Below, piece by piece: positions 12,785 to 24,474 of a stretch of DNA of 64,000 bases. A program made the position numbers and the translations under genes. Source of the stretch: Metopolophium dirhodum (lineage: Eukaryota; Arthropoda; Insecta; Hemiptera; Aphididae); NCBI RefSeq assembly GCF_019925205.1, contig NC_083562.1, forward strand, positions 40,805,142-40,869,141, read 5' to 3'. The notes beneath the pieces were generated by a model. The model saw only the letters and a list, made by a program, of their open reading frames with translations. It had not been told where the DNA came from and made no database searches. Positions within the stretch are counted from its first letter, which is position 1, and each line of letters starts with the position of its first letter.

Positions 12785-13046
12785 AAACTGCATACTACAT
12801 AATATTCCAACATTTCTACAACCACACTTTTTTGTGGTGAAATTTGTTTTGCAATTACATCTTGTATACTCTTGCCCACCAATGATGAATTTGATGCAGA
12901 AGCTTTCCTTAAGGAAATTTGTATCCCTTTGACCTTTGTACATCAGTGATTGACATTACATTTTCTTTAGATACTGAAAACTGGTTTCTGGTGTATAATT
13001 GATTTGTAGCACCATATTTGGTAGTTAATTCATAAAAATCATTACC
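12785..13046 (-). pseudogene. Integrase-like (KRBA2-type) Cys-rich C-terminal relic, frameshifted
   Basis: On the minus strand from 13046 the frame reads NDFYELTTKYGATNQLYTRN followed by QFSVSKENVMSI. After a frameshift near 12905 it continues LKESFCIKFIIGGQEYTRCN, then CKTNFTTKKCGCRNVGILCS. The CNCK, KKCGCR and GILC spacing resembles the zinc-knuckle-like tail of KRBA2/SCAN-type integrases carried by retroelement-derived genes in insects. The family assignment comes from memory of that motif and is tentative. The frameshift, and a drop back into AT-rich noise on both sides, show a decayed fragment. Confidence 0.5.
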
Positions 13047-13457
13047 TACTACATGTCTACATCTAATACTACAGCTAAAATATATTGCCGAAAAGTTAAC
13101 TTAAAAATTAAAAAATCTTTACCCAAGTTCAACGTTTGTATATTGTGTAGGTATAAGCGCAAATAAATTACTTGACTAATAAACGTTTTTTCAACATTTT
13201 TATAAAAATTTAATTTAGAAATTGGCTATTTTTAATTTTTTTTAAAAAAAAAATCGATAAAATGTTGATTAAAATAAACAAATGTAAACTGTGCTTGAAA
13301 CACAGCGTCTAATATATATATTTCAAAAAAATGTAAAACATTTTGATTAGACCAAAAGTTATTTAATTTGTCAGGTCGTTAATGTAACAAATATCAACGC
13401 AAAAAATTGTGACTAAGCCCCCCCCCCCTCCCCCCCAAATCGGGCACTATACATACA

Positions 13458-13565
13458 GGTATGCTACGCCGCCATTTTGCGACTAATAATCTTATGTGAA
13501 TATGAATTTCTCCCCCTTTATTTTATCATTGATAAATGAGTCGCAAAATGGTGGCATAGCATACC
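13458..13565. mobile_element. Short hairpin element, 27-bp arms
   Basis: GGTATGCTACGCCGCCATTT and onward (13458-13484) pairs with 13539-13565 with two mismatches around an AT-rich loop. It is probably a MITE core, lying about 110 bp downstream of the UGT stop codon. Confidence 0.7.
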
Positions 13566-13678
13566 CATTATATATAGAGCCTTAGTAGTACGTGTAAAAC
13601 ACAATGGTTATAACTTATAATGTATGTAGTAGTATGATTTCGAACAAGTAAAATATTTATTATTTGTGTAATTTTAAT

Positions 13679-16609
13679 TTATTCACGTTTTGCTTTGAGA
13701 TTATAGAAATATTTTTTAATGTGTTTACAAATCATTTTTAGGACATAATAAATTATGAACAAAATTACAAACGCTATGAATAATAATGTGATAATTACAT
13801 CAATCAAAAAATATTGGTACCACGCCAAATTCATAGCGTGAGATTTTAAATTTGGTGCTCCGTTATGACGTAAAACGTACTCAGTCCAGTACACAACCAA
13901 GTCCGCTGATGACATGGGTCGGTCTTTGAACCGTTCGGAAGCGATTTTTGCGTTTTTCTGGTACCTGCAGACGTAAAACGGTGATTAATTATTTGCAAGT
14001 TTATTGAAATACAATATACAATTTCTCACCTCTTCTCGTTGATAATCTCCAAGACGGCGTTTAAAAACGTATCTTCGGTGACGGATAACAGGTTCATAGA
14101 TATCGCCATCCCGGCGTCGACCAGATTGTCAATATTTCTCGGTTGGTCGTTGTAAATGGGAAAACCCAGTACCGGCACACCGGCGTCCACGGCTTCGTAC
14201 ACCCCGAGTATTCCTCCGTGACTGATAAAAAGTTTCACTTTGGGATGCACTACACAATAAATTTGGTATGCATAACATTTTACAATTAATCATAATACTA
14301 TAGGTAGTCCAGTTTAAAACTATATAAAACTATATAATAATATATTGTATATTATGTCCCTTACAAAGTATATCGCGTTGTGGAATCCATTTCCTCGTCA
14401 TCACATTCTTTGGTTTGTCTTTCATTTCACCTTCGTATTTCCACAACACTTTTTGGGGAACCCTAGCGAGCGCCTTTCGGAACGCGCTCTGAATATTTTC
14501 CGGTAACGACGACATCAAAACCATAGATCCGAACGAGAAGCAAATCACACCGTGAGGCGCGTCATCAATGAATTCTAAAATATCCTATTAACATGGAAAC
14601 CAGTTGTATAAAAAAAAAAACTTTTGAAAATCATAACGCGGGTTCAGCTTTGTATGACGTACAGACGAGTCACGCTGTGTGTATTTAAGTAGTAGGTACC
14701 ATGTATGTGTAAATTAAATTAATATATACTAGCAATAGGTACCTATGGTCATTTATATTAAGAGGACGGTACACCCACAAATGTTGTACTGTTGTACCCA
14801 ACTTATTAGAAACCCAAAATTTGAAGTAAAGTTAAAAATAGTAACTTTAATTTGAACTTTTAACTTAACTAGATATAGTTATATACTTAGTTACTTTCAT
14901 TACAGACATTACTTAATTGTTTGTTAATTAATGTGAAATCGACAAACCCAATTTCGCTTTAAAAAAATTAGTTAATTGATTTAGCTTTTAATTTTAATCT
15001 ATTACATCTCAATTGATATGAGTAAAGCTATGAGTTAGGGCCATGCGAAGGCTTTTTTTTTTAAATTTTGGAACAATTCATAATACCAGAAAAAGCAAAA
15101 TATGTGCGGTACAAAAAATTCACACTTGATAATAAGCAAGGCTTGGCATTAACGAGTTAAAAAGTTAGTTTTATTTTAACTTTTTAACTAACTAGTTACG
15201 TTTGGCTTTTCATTAACTTAACTGTTATCTATTACTAAATTTCTTTTTTAATTAACGTTAAATTAATTTATTTTGTTTTTAATTTTATTATATTTCACTA
15301 TTTCAGTCTATTTTGTTTTCATATCAAAACATTTTTACTGTGATATCATTCGAATCTAACTTATATGGAAATACTGTATTAAGTATAAACACTATAGTCT
15401 ATACTTACTTTAGTTTTGGGTTTGAAAAAAATTAAGTACGCTAGCATTGTATAAACATAAAACAAATTAACTTTTTTTTAACTTAATAAAAAGTTAACAA
15501 AAAGTGTGTATTAACATTTTACTTAACTGAGTTAACCAATAGTTAAATTAACTTTTAACTTTTAACTTTTTGTTATTGGTGCATATTAACTTAACTTAAC
15601 TGAATTAAAAAAAATCATTAACTTGCCCAGCCTTGATAATAAGTCAAATTTTAAAAATAATTGAGTTGTCTCCTTAATAATAATTGACTCCTTATAGAGA
15701 CTCCTAAGATTTGCTATTTCATGCGTCGGAAAGATGGAGTCAAATCATGCGGATAACTGATACGTTGTCCTCCTAATTATATTTTACCTTCGGTATCGGT
15801 TTGGGCGCCTCGAGGTGTATACCTCCGATTTGGACGACGTCCGGTGTCAGCGACCGAGCAGGTTCGATGATGAAATGCGTGTTGGAGAAAATCAACGATG
15901 GTTTGACTAGGTCCACAGAGTCGTACGGTTGATGGTCGGCAAGCCGGAACTGCCGTTCAATGTACCACTTCAGCGCTGAACAGTAGACGGTCAACACAGC
16001 GTTGATGAAACGCTCGTTGAATGTTTTGGGTGTGCCGCGGCTAGACAACATGTGTCCTGTTGACGCTGGATTCGGGGAATGGCCGGTCAACGGGCGTTCT
16101 AGGAACGTCACAATCGGAAACGGGATGACGTACACCATGGGTACACCGAGCAAGTTGGCCGCATACGCCACGCACTCGGACACCACCGGTTCTGTGATGA
16201 ACATGTCGAATTTCCGCGCCGTCGCTCCGTCCAAGATGTCCACCATCCTTTGGTCTCCGTAAATCATGTTACAACTCATCCGTGTGAAGTTTACCATGTT
16301 AGGGATAGTTTTCCGCATTGTGCCGAAATTTTCGATTAGGAACGTCGTGTCCTTGGCAAGTAACATTAGAGCTTTCTCAGATACGTCCACCTCCGTGTAA
16401 CCAGGACGGTCGCCGTCCATAAACGGCGTGAACACGGTTACGGTGTGGCCGCGGTCAGTCAACGCCCGTAACACGGCCCGCATCACGTTCCAGTGGCTCT
16501 TTCCCGCGATTGACTGCACCGCCAGGATGTTCGCGGCACCGACAGGCGTCCACTGGAGCAGTGCGGGCCATACGCACAAAGCAATCAACAACACCGAGAA
16601 ACTCGACAT
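13679..16609 (-). CDS. UDP-glycosyltransferase (insect UGT, GT1 family), 4 exons, complete
   Basis: Exons on the minus strand: 16609-15788, 14584-14365, 14249-14030, 13964-13679 (1548 nt, 515 aa, the usual length for insect UGTs). It should transfer a sugar from a UDP-sugar, usually UDP-glucose in insects, to small lipophilic molecules in the ER lumen, in detoxification or pigment and hormone conjugation. A hydrophobic signal peptide covers residues 1-26. The conserved amino-terminal histidine is H39 in GKSHWNVMRA. The acceptor half is entirely in exon 1. The UGT signature runs from FISHGGILG (about 355-363) to the sugar-contacting DQ (382-383) and NIDNL. A membrane helix spans about 473-496, followed by a basic cytosolic tail ending KAKRE, which fits a KxKxx ER-retrieval signal. 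Intron 1 (15787-14585) holds a hAT element. A TTTGACAG acceptor-like site about 30 nt upstream of the ATG suggests a 5' UTR intron. AATAAA on the minus strand lies at 13661-13656. The acceptor substrate cannot be predicted. Confidence 0.95.
14757..14800 (+). repeat. Possible single-arm fragment related to the same TTAA MITE family
   Basis: ATTAAGAGGACGGTACACCC followed by ATGTTGTACTGTTGTACCC resembles the left end of the family (TTAAGAGGACGTCATACCCGC type), but the core TCTCCGTCTTAC motif is not preserved. It lies in UGT intron 1. Confidence 0.4.
15137..15635. mobile_element. Non-autonomous hAT element in UGT intron 1
   Basis: The 499-bp element begins CAAGGCTTGGCATTAACGAG and ends with AACTTGCCCAGCCTTG. 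It is flanked by a perfect 8-bp duplication, ATAATAAG, at 15129-15136 and 15636-15643. Its body is full of GTTAACTTAA-type steps and has no coding potential. Eight-bp duplications and CA-GGC-TGGGCAA termini are hAT hallmarks. A second copy in opposite orientation lies at 42618-43133. Confidence 0.9.
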
Positions 16610-16948
16610 TTTGATGATTTTTCACGTTCCAGTACTCTGTCAAACAATATAATATGGTATCATATTTATTTTTTTTAATTTTAATTTTCTATAAAAAAAA
16701 TATTATTACTGGGTCACACTGAGAATTCACTATCGTGTGGAGGCCCGGGATATTAAATTATAATATTATTATTAGTCATATAAATAGATAATATATAGAC
16801 CTTCAGGTGTGAAGATCAAGTTAGTTAACATTTTCACGATGGTGATTAAACAATAAAATTATGTAATGAGTTGAAAAAAAACTAAAAAATGAATAACGAA
16901 TACAGTACCAGAAAAAAATTAAATCCTAAATAAATTAGGCCCTAATAA

Positions 16949-17067
16949 AAAAAAGCAGGTAAGTCGCTCTGCTGTACAGTAGATTACAAATGGGTCACTG
17001 TAATGGATGGTGTTAAATTTGTATAATGCAAAAACCGATTCTGAGCAGACGATTTGTCAGCCTAGGG
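16949..17067 (-). repeat. Family A fragment (3' end, reverse)
   Basis: GCTCTGCTGTACAGTAGATT followed by GGGTCACTGTAATGGATGGT and CCGATTCTGAGCAGACG match the reversed 3' end of family A. Confidence 0.75.
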
Positions 17068-17204
17068 TATTTAATATTATATTTATATTTTATATTAATA
17101 TTATTAATACGGTAGCCGGTAAGTTTAATTAATATTATTTACATATTATCATATTTAAATATTTGTATATAATAATATACTGAGTATAGCTCACTCAGTG
17201 GCAG

Positions 17205-17345
17205 TGTTAGGTAGTAACGTAACGAAAGTAACGCGTTACGTAATTTCATTAGAATTATTTCCAAGTAACGAAAATGTAGTGGAAATTACTTTTGATAAGT
17301 AATTTCTATAGAATAACTCGGTTACAGTTTTTAATTATTAAGTAC
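17205..17345 (+). repeat. hAT-like terminal fragment
   Basis: GGCAGTGTTAGGTAGTAACG followed by AACGCGTTACG resembles the GCAGTGTTGGGTAGTAACGCGTTAC termini of common animal hAT-type repeats. No second end was located. Confidence 0.5.
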
Positions 17346-17741
17346 CTACATATTGCGAATTGAAAACAAAATCTTTGTCTATAATGCGGGTATTATATTA
17401 TTATGTTTACTAATCTAATATGTATATTGTATTTAATTTTAACTCGCCACATTTCAGTTTTCAGTGGTTTTGACATTTGACATGTCGAATTGCACCATAA
17501 ATCACGAAAATAGTTAATAAAATTTATTATTTAATTTGATTCTTCTAAATAGGTAAGTATACTCCGTTCCACGAGAGAATGCGACCGCCACGCGCATCGA
17601 AATGAATTAGCTCCAGCGTTGCCAATGTTTGTTCAGCGGGGAAAATATGACAAAATTACCGTCCCATGAACAATATTACCATACTTATTGGTTTTTTATT
17701 TGAGGTTAGAATTCAAACTATTGATTAAGGTTATCAGTTAT

Positions 17742-17753
17742 AATTTTATTACT
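17742..17753 (+). repeat. Target-site duplication, left copy (LINE insertion)
   Basis: AATTTTATTACT, repeated exactly at 18323-18334 immediately after the poly(A) tail. Confidence 0.85.
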
Positions 17754-18322
17754 CCTTCATAACCGGTCCTTCGTCGTTCGCTGTGAGGATGAACTCTCAC
17801 AAATCCGTTATATAAAAGCAGGTGTCCCCCAGGGAAGTATTCTTGCACCTACTCTTTACAATATATTTACCTCCAACATTCCTCACTTCGAGAACACCAC
17901 TTCAAAAATTCCAATCTTTCCAATCAATTTGTCTTCGTCTCCTCTCAAACGCACCCTGGTACGTCAGCAACCTCACACTCCACTCTGACCTCAAAATCCC
18001 GTACATAAGCACCCTAGCCTCCCACTACTATAAATTATTTCACAATAACACAGTCAACCACCCTAATCCGCTCATTTCCAATCTCTCATCCATCTCTCTC
18101 CCCGATAACCCTCCACGTCGCCTAAAGCGAAATTGGCCCAGGGACCTCCTCAACCAATAAAAAAAAAAAAAAAACCTAAAAGTCTAGAATTGAAGTAGTG
18201 TCGCTTGGACACTCCCTTCCATCAAGCCGTCCAGTTTTGTATAAAAATCATCAACCATATTACTCATTGTATAGTTAATACAGATTGTATATATTTTCTT
18301 TTAATAAAAAAAAAAAAAAAAA
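17754..18322 (+). pseudogene. 5'-truncated Jockey-like LINE insertion with poly(A) tail
   Basis: One frame near 17760-17925 reads VRCEDELSQIRYIKAGVPQG followed by SILAPTLYNIFTSNIPHFEN, reverse transcriptase motifs around the AGVPQGS block. It then jumps, in another frame, to the thumb region: PLQKFQSFQSICLRLLSNAP, WYVSNLTLHSDLKIP and later RLKRNWPRDLLNQ with stop at 18160. The catalytic YADD region is missing. A short 3' UTR follows and ends in a run of A at about 18305-18322. Identical 12-bp flanks (AATTTTATTACT) at 17742-17753 and 18323-18334 are the target-site duplication, so both ends of the insertion are defined. Confidence 0.88.
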
Positions 18323-18334
18323 AATTTTATTACT
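18323..18334 (+). repeat. Target-site duplication, right copy (LINE insertion)
   Basis: AATTTTATTACT, matching 17742-17753; it abuts the A-run of the LINE. Confidence 0.85.
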
Positions 18335-18853
18335 GGTCCGAATTCTTATCAAATTCTTATTAAATATTTATAAAATATTGTTATAATTAACCTATTAATA
18401 ATTAATAACAATCTAAAATCTTCAGGTAAAAACTTATAATGGGTTATGGATATATTATAAAATGTAAATCACACTTTTATGCACATATCATTGTAAAATC
18501 TTTCTGATTAGAATCTAAAATTATTAAATGGTTAAAGCAATACATGAATGAATAATAAAACATAAATTTACAAATAAACATATTATACAAAAAAGTTAGC
18601 AACTATCACATCTTGTTACAATATATGTATGCCTGTGAAATGAAATGTCATTGGTCATTATTGTTCTGAGATCACGTAAAGTATAAAGTATAAATTGATT
18701 ACAGACAACATGATAAAAAATTCAAAAACAAAAATTACATGATATAACTAATTATAGTTATGTTATTATCATAGAGTTATATGTCACTTGTATTTAAAAA
18801 AATATCTGTAATTTTTGTTAAACTTTACTGTACTTTAGGTTTATAATACTGTA

Positions 18854-18970
18854 AGCAGGGATTGGAACCGGAACCAGAAGCCATATTTTACAATGCTTAG
18901 AACCGGAACCCCAATTTAATATACAATAAGTTTTCCGGTTAGGTTAGGTTCTTATCGGTTCTAAGAAAAA
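18854..18970 (+). repeat. hAT-like terminal fragment
   Basis: GCAGGGATTGGAACCGGAAC with a later GAACCGGAACCCC and TTATCGGTTCTAAG resembles the CAGGGATCGGAACCGG type of terminus. Confidence 0.45.
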
Positions 18971-19559
18971 GTCCTGTATTTCAAATAACTGAACATTTTA
19001 TTTAAATTGGATTTTGTTGTAATCAAATAATTATTTTTCATAGAAATATTTTTATTTTGTACATTATAGTAAGATGTGGTATTTTAAAATTTTAACTCGA
19101 AATAATCGTATTATAGGTACGACCGAGACTGATTAATTTACACACATACTAGTTGCATTTTTCATTGGTAATGTACCGAGAATGGTCGACAACAATGATG
19201 TGTTTTTCTACTTTTTCTACAATCTTTACCAAATATCCACGACTATTACGAGAAATAATATTTATATAGTGTAATAACGTAGAAATAAGATAAATATAAA
19301 TACGACTCCTGTCGATAGTTATATTAAAATATTAAAATTACGTTATTACCTTCCTCCAGGTGTTCGGAGGGCTCTCGAGATCGTGTATTCGAGAATTAGA
19401 TCAAATACACCGTACAATATAATTTTATGGAAAAAAGCACATAGAATGTATTAGCTGCAATCAACATAAAATATTATGCCTTAGTTAAGTAATATTATAT
19501 TGTAGGAGTTTTAGGTTTTAGATAAAACAAAGTAATACTTCAAATACACAAATTGAATT

Positions 19560-20064
19560 AAAGAACGCACTGATTATTGCTCGCATAAGGAGTCCAGTTG
19601 TCGCTCGTTGAAATCGGGTTTTTGGGACTTGAGAGGTTGTTACTCTGGTGGTTAGTGCTCATGCACTGGTTTAAGGGACGACGCGAGGATGCTGACCAGA
19701 GAGTGGTAGGCGGCTTTATCAAAAAGTTATCGTGAGCCTGGGAACTAGATTATTCTTTGGCGTCAGCATAAAATAAAGGTTTTAGTGAATTTGTGTGTTG
19801 TTGAAATTTGTTGTAAAGTCTGATGTAGTATATTTTGGAGATTTGGTTGAGATTTTGGATTTTGAGATCTTTGTGGAGATTATTGTTGGTTAAATACCAG
19901 GGTGCAGATGTAACTAGTCGAAGGCATATTGACTGAAAGGCGTGAATTGTACGGGTGTTTGAGGGTTTAGAGGCACCCCATAACTAAACGCCATAGGTCC
20001 ATAGTGGCCTGAGTAATAACTTATAAATTAGCAGTTTGGTGTTTATATTCATTTTGGATTTCAG
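19560..20064 (-). pseudogene. Jockey-like LINE reverse transcriptase C-terminal relic
   Basis: The minus-strand frame from about 20064 to the TAA at 19752-19750 reads KSKMNINTKLLIYKLLLRPL, then WTYGV, an in-frame TAG, LWGASKPSNTRTIHAFQSIC and LRLVTSAPWYLTNNNLHKDL. This is the familiar LLLYKxxLxPxWTYGxxLWG and APWYxxNxxLHxDL end of Jockey-clade reverse transcriptases. Sequence continuing to about 19560 is GC-richer than its surroundings and is probably the element's 3' portion. It belongs to the same broad clade as the insertion at 17754 but is in the opposite orientation and clearly divergent. No target duplication or poly(A) tract was found. Confidence 0.8.
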
Positions 20065-20489
20065 TAAGTAAGTAGGTATAAAGAAAATTTCAAGTCGAAA
20101 TGATTTTGAAGTATTTTTTTATGGCATCAAATTTTATGGTTTTTTGAAAATTGCCCTTTACTTAATTTAAAAAACATATTTATTGAAATAACATTTAATT
20201 AACTTATAAAGTTAAATAATTCACAACTGTTATGAAATTAAAATGTGTTACATAATATTATGAATTATCTAATATACTTAATTCCTCTTATGTTTGTAAT
20301 AAATAGGTAGGTACATTTAAAAAAAAAATGTTATCTTTTTTTTTATCTGGCTAATAAATGTTGATTTTTTATCTTTATCTAGATAGCTATTCCAGCAATT
20401 AATAATTACAAAATAATAATAATTATTAAATAAAAAATTATCTTTATACAACACTATTTATGCCTACCAAAATTATAAATAACAAGCAC

Positions 20490-21212
20490 ATCAAATTACA
20501 TTTTTATGAGCGTTTGAAATTCATATTTTTACAATATTGGATAATCACTTGATTTCTCATAGGTAGTCATTTTGTTATTTTATTGTTATTTAAAAACGAA
20601 TAACTGTAGATACATTAAAATTTTACCGAATGTTTATATTTTCATTTTCTATACACCATAAAATTTTGAAAATATTTTGACTCTTTTTGAGCTATTTACG
20701 GACATAGTCAGTTTTCAATTTTTTCAATTTTTTTTTCTTTAAATATCAATAAAATTTTATTTGTCTGGTAAAAAAGCGTGACAATTTAATGAAAGGCTCC
20801 TGATATATTGTTACAATAATAGTTGAAAAATATAAAAATACATAGGCACAATTTTTATTTATAAGCATTTAAATTTCGAATTTTGACAAAATGTATCAAA
20901 TTAAAAATTTAAAAACTATTTTGAAGTTGAAAATGTATTAAATTTATAAAATTAGCAACTTTTATAGCGAAGGATTGAAAATTTAAAACAAGGTTCTACG
21001 TAAATAGGTCAATATTTAAATTACTTTATTCACAATAATACCATCAAATATACTTAGTATTATCATAGGCTGACTGATCGTTTTCGCTCAGAATCGTTTT
21101 TCTTATACAATGATATTATATCATTGAATTCAAATTTAACACCATCCATTACAGTGACCCACTTGTAACTTACTGTACAGCAGAGTGACATCCACTTACC
21201 CACTTTTTTAGT
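20490..21212 (+). repeat. Family A copy, 5'-truncated
   Basis: Follows the 5751-7179 copy from its position near 6480 to the end: TTTTATGAGCGTTTGAAATT early, GGCTGACTGATCGTTTTCGC late, then TTAACACCATCCATTACAGT and ACATCCACTTACCCAC. Confidence 0.8.
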
Positions 21213-22029
21213 ATTGATTTAATACGCTGTGGCTCGATCCATAGTATATTATGATCTAAAGTTACCACTTTCCACAGAATATTCTGTTATGTTTTTTTAT
21301 ACCTATCGTCATTCGTGATATCGTAATATAATGACCGTATTATTGTTACGTGTATTAATTATTATTAGTTATTACTGTTATTATTTCGTTTTTAAATATA
21401 GAGTTAGAAAACAAGTACCTACTTACATATTATGTACTTAGAAATATGTTAAAGTATTTTTTTCTGAGTCAGCTTGTTTCTATTACCGTTGGTGTGAATC
21501 GGTTTGCGAGGTATCGTCGTTGTGCTGATGGTGAATTTCCAGAGCTATTGTGGAAGACTGATACGGAATGTTTGAAAAAATGCTGTGTTTCACAGTCGTT
21601 AGGTTAGGTTTTACACCTCTTTCAACGTTTAAATTTTCGATATCATGTTTTTGAATATATTAACCTTCTAATTTATTTAAGGTTAAATCCTACTGTCATT
21701 GACAATTTCACAGTAAAAATGTATTATATAATGTTATTAATATTACTATTAATACTACCTAGATTACTACCTAGACACAAGTCAAACACGTTTGAAAATT
21801 CAGATAGGATTTTTTAGTGGTTATGGGTATTTGAACATTAATGGGTGGCTTCTTACTCAAGAAATCCATGTTATATTGTTATGTAACCTTTACCTTATAT
21901 GCTTATTGGGCTTAATTGTATAGATTGTGTAAGTAAATTTGTGAAATAAAAAAACCTCAAGAATAATCGTATGCATACTAATTAAATTTAAAAAATAAAA
22001 CTGTTTTTATATTTCTTAGATATTTTGGT

Positions 22030-22540
22030 TTCAGAATAACCTACTTACGTGGAATCTTGTTTTAAATGTTCAATCCTTAGCTATAAAAGTTGAACATTTT
22101 TAACTACAAAATAATTATTAAATTTTAAATGTGATAAAGTTTGTCAAAATTTGAACTTTTAATGGTTATAAAAAAAAATTGTGCCTATGTATTTTTAATA
22201 TTTTTCAACTGCTATTGTAACAATATATCAGTAGTTTTGTATTAAATTGTCATGTTTTTTGATCTAACAAATAAAATGTCATGGACCTTTAGGTATAGAA
22301 ATAAAAACTAAAAAACCTGAAAATTGAAAATGTCCGTAAACAGCTCAAAACGAGTCAAAATATTTTAAAAATTGTATCAAGTATGGAGATTTATAAAATA
22401 AACATATGGTGTATATTTCAAGTATATACAGTTTTTTTATTTTTGAATTACGACAAAATAAGAAAATCACTACAAGAGAAATCGAAATAATATCCAATGT
22501 TGTTAAAATTAAAATGAGCCAATATCATAGCACAAAGACT
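22030..22540 (-). repeat. Family A copy, internal part, reverse
   Basis: Reverse-orientation match to the family body: CAATCCTTAGCTATAAAAGT, AATTGTGCCTATGTATTTTT and GTCCGTAAACAGCTCAAAAC. Both ends are lost. Confidence 0.7.
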
Positions 22541-22944
22541 ATAAAATAATTAATAATTCATGATGAATTTTTCTATACATTATATTAATATTAATATTAT
22601 AAGTAGAGTCTTTATTATTTGTATTTTTTTCTTTTCTTCGCGTTTTGTTTCCGCACTGCAAATATTTTTTTATTCAATGGAAAATATATAATAATATATA
22701 TACCCACCTAAAAGTTAGGTTAATTAATTTAGGCCCGGTTTTTCAAACATATTTATTCATCGAAAACATGAGTAATTCGACTGATAAAACAAAATAGATA
22801 ATTAACAGTTTTTCAATGTCAGAATAAGTCTTATTCGATGAATAAACCACGAATAACTTATTGGGTACTTTTTTGACCAAATAACAAGTTATTCGACGTA
22901 TAAATGTGTTATTATACATTAATGTTGAAATAAATTAAACAAAT

Positions 22945-23695
22945 TTTCGGTCGGTCAAAAAAATTAAAAATTGAATACTAGGCTCCTCGTAAGTTAATTA
23001 TCAATAATAATGTTTTATTCACTCGATATTTCTCATACAACAATTTTCTTATTTTATTGTTAATCAAAAAGTATTAACCGTAGGTACTTGACATTTTCAT
23101 CAATTAATGTTTATTTAATCATTTCCTATAGGTACATGATAACATTTTCAAAAATATTTCGAAATATTTTTAAGTTATTTATATTTTATAGACATTTTTG
23201 ATATTACATTTTTTTAGTTTTTTATTCTATAAATGTCAATGAAATCTTATTCGTTAGGTCAAAAATCCTGAAAATGTTATACAAGATTTCTCATAAGTTG
23301 ATATAATAGCAGTTGAAATATATTAAAAATACATAGGCATATATTTTTATTTTATAATTGTTTAAAGTTAAAATGTTGACAAAATGTATTACATTGAAAA
23401 TGTACAAATAATTTATTTGTTAAAAATTTATAAAACGTTGAGCTTTTATAGCTAAGGATTGAACATTCAAAACAAGGTTTCACATACCTAAGTGGTTTAT
23501 TCTATAACAAAGAAATCTAAAAAATATACAAACATAATCCAGACTAACAAACCGTCTCCGCTCAGAATCGTTTTTCGTAAACAATGATATTATATACCTA
23601 CTATCATTGAATTCAAATTTAATACCATCCATTACAGTTACCCACTTGTAACCTACTGTACTGCAGAGTGACATATCCACTTACCCGCTTTTTTA
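22945..23695 (+). repeat. Family A copy, 5'-truncated
   Basis: Ends with CCGCTCAGAATCGTTTTTCG, ATACCATCCATTACAGTTAC and CATATCCACTTACCCGC. It faces the reverse copy at 22030-22540. Confidence 0.75.
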
Positions 23696-24474
23696 AAATT
23701 ACTGGAGTAAACTCTTATTTTGGATACACCCACCCACCTTAAAAGATAAACCGCTGTATGCACAGTCATTTAAGTATTACTTAAAATTAATTTAAGTGTC
23801 ATCTAAGCACGATCCCTATTAAAATTCCGTTGCACAGTCATACTTATAGAATACCTAGCTGTCACTTAAGGTTTCTCTTAAAATTAAGAGGTGGATAGAT
23901 TACCTTTAACAGGTCCGTAAACTATGATTTTTTTAATCATTTCAACATAATAATAATGATGGAATCAATCTGTTAAAATGTTTAACAAAATTACCGTTCT
24001 ACAGTGCATCGATTTAAGTTTTTTTTTATTCAATTTTCAATACTTAATGTACAGTTAATATATTTAATTATATATTTTTTTTTATGCCCTTTATTAGTTA
24101 TAAGTTATAACTATACATTACAATAATAATTGTGGTTTGCCAATCCCATCTATTTTTAAACTCATTTATAACAACACTAGTTGACCGATCTTCCTCCGGC
24201 AAATTATTTTTTATTATAGCTTAACAAAAAAAAGAAATAGATAATTTGTAATTAAGTAATCTATATATATTATATAATTATTATTATTATAAAAGGAAGC
24301 GCTTAGGTCAGAGACGTTCAAAACAAGTTTCCTTCGTCTCCAAAATCAGGTTAGATTCTTATATATTATAAAAATTGCGGTTAATTATTCCAAAATGTGA
24401 AAATTGAAGATTTTTGGTAGGTATTCAAAAATAGTTAAACTACAACTATGTTTCAAAAATATTGAATTTCGTTT

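Noticed and set aside
16002..16652. Plus-strand frames opposite UGT exon 1
   Set aside because: The minus strand carries the signal peptide, catalytic histidine and UGT architecture; the plus frames have no motif.
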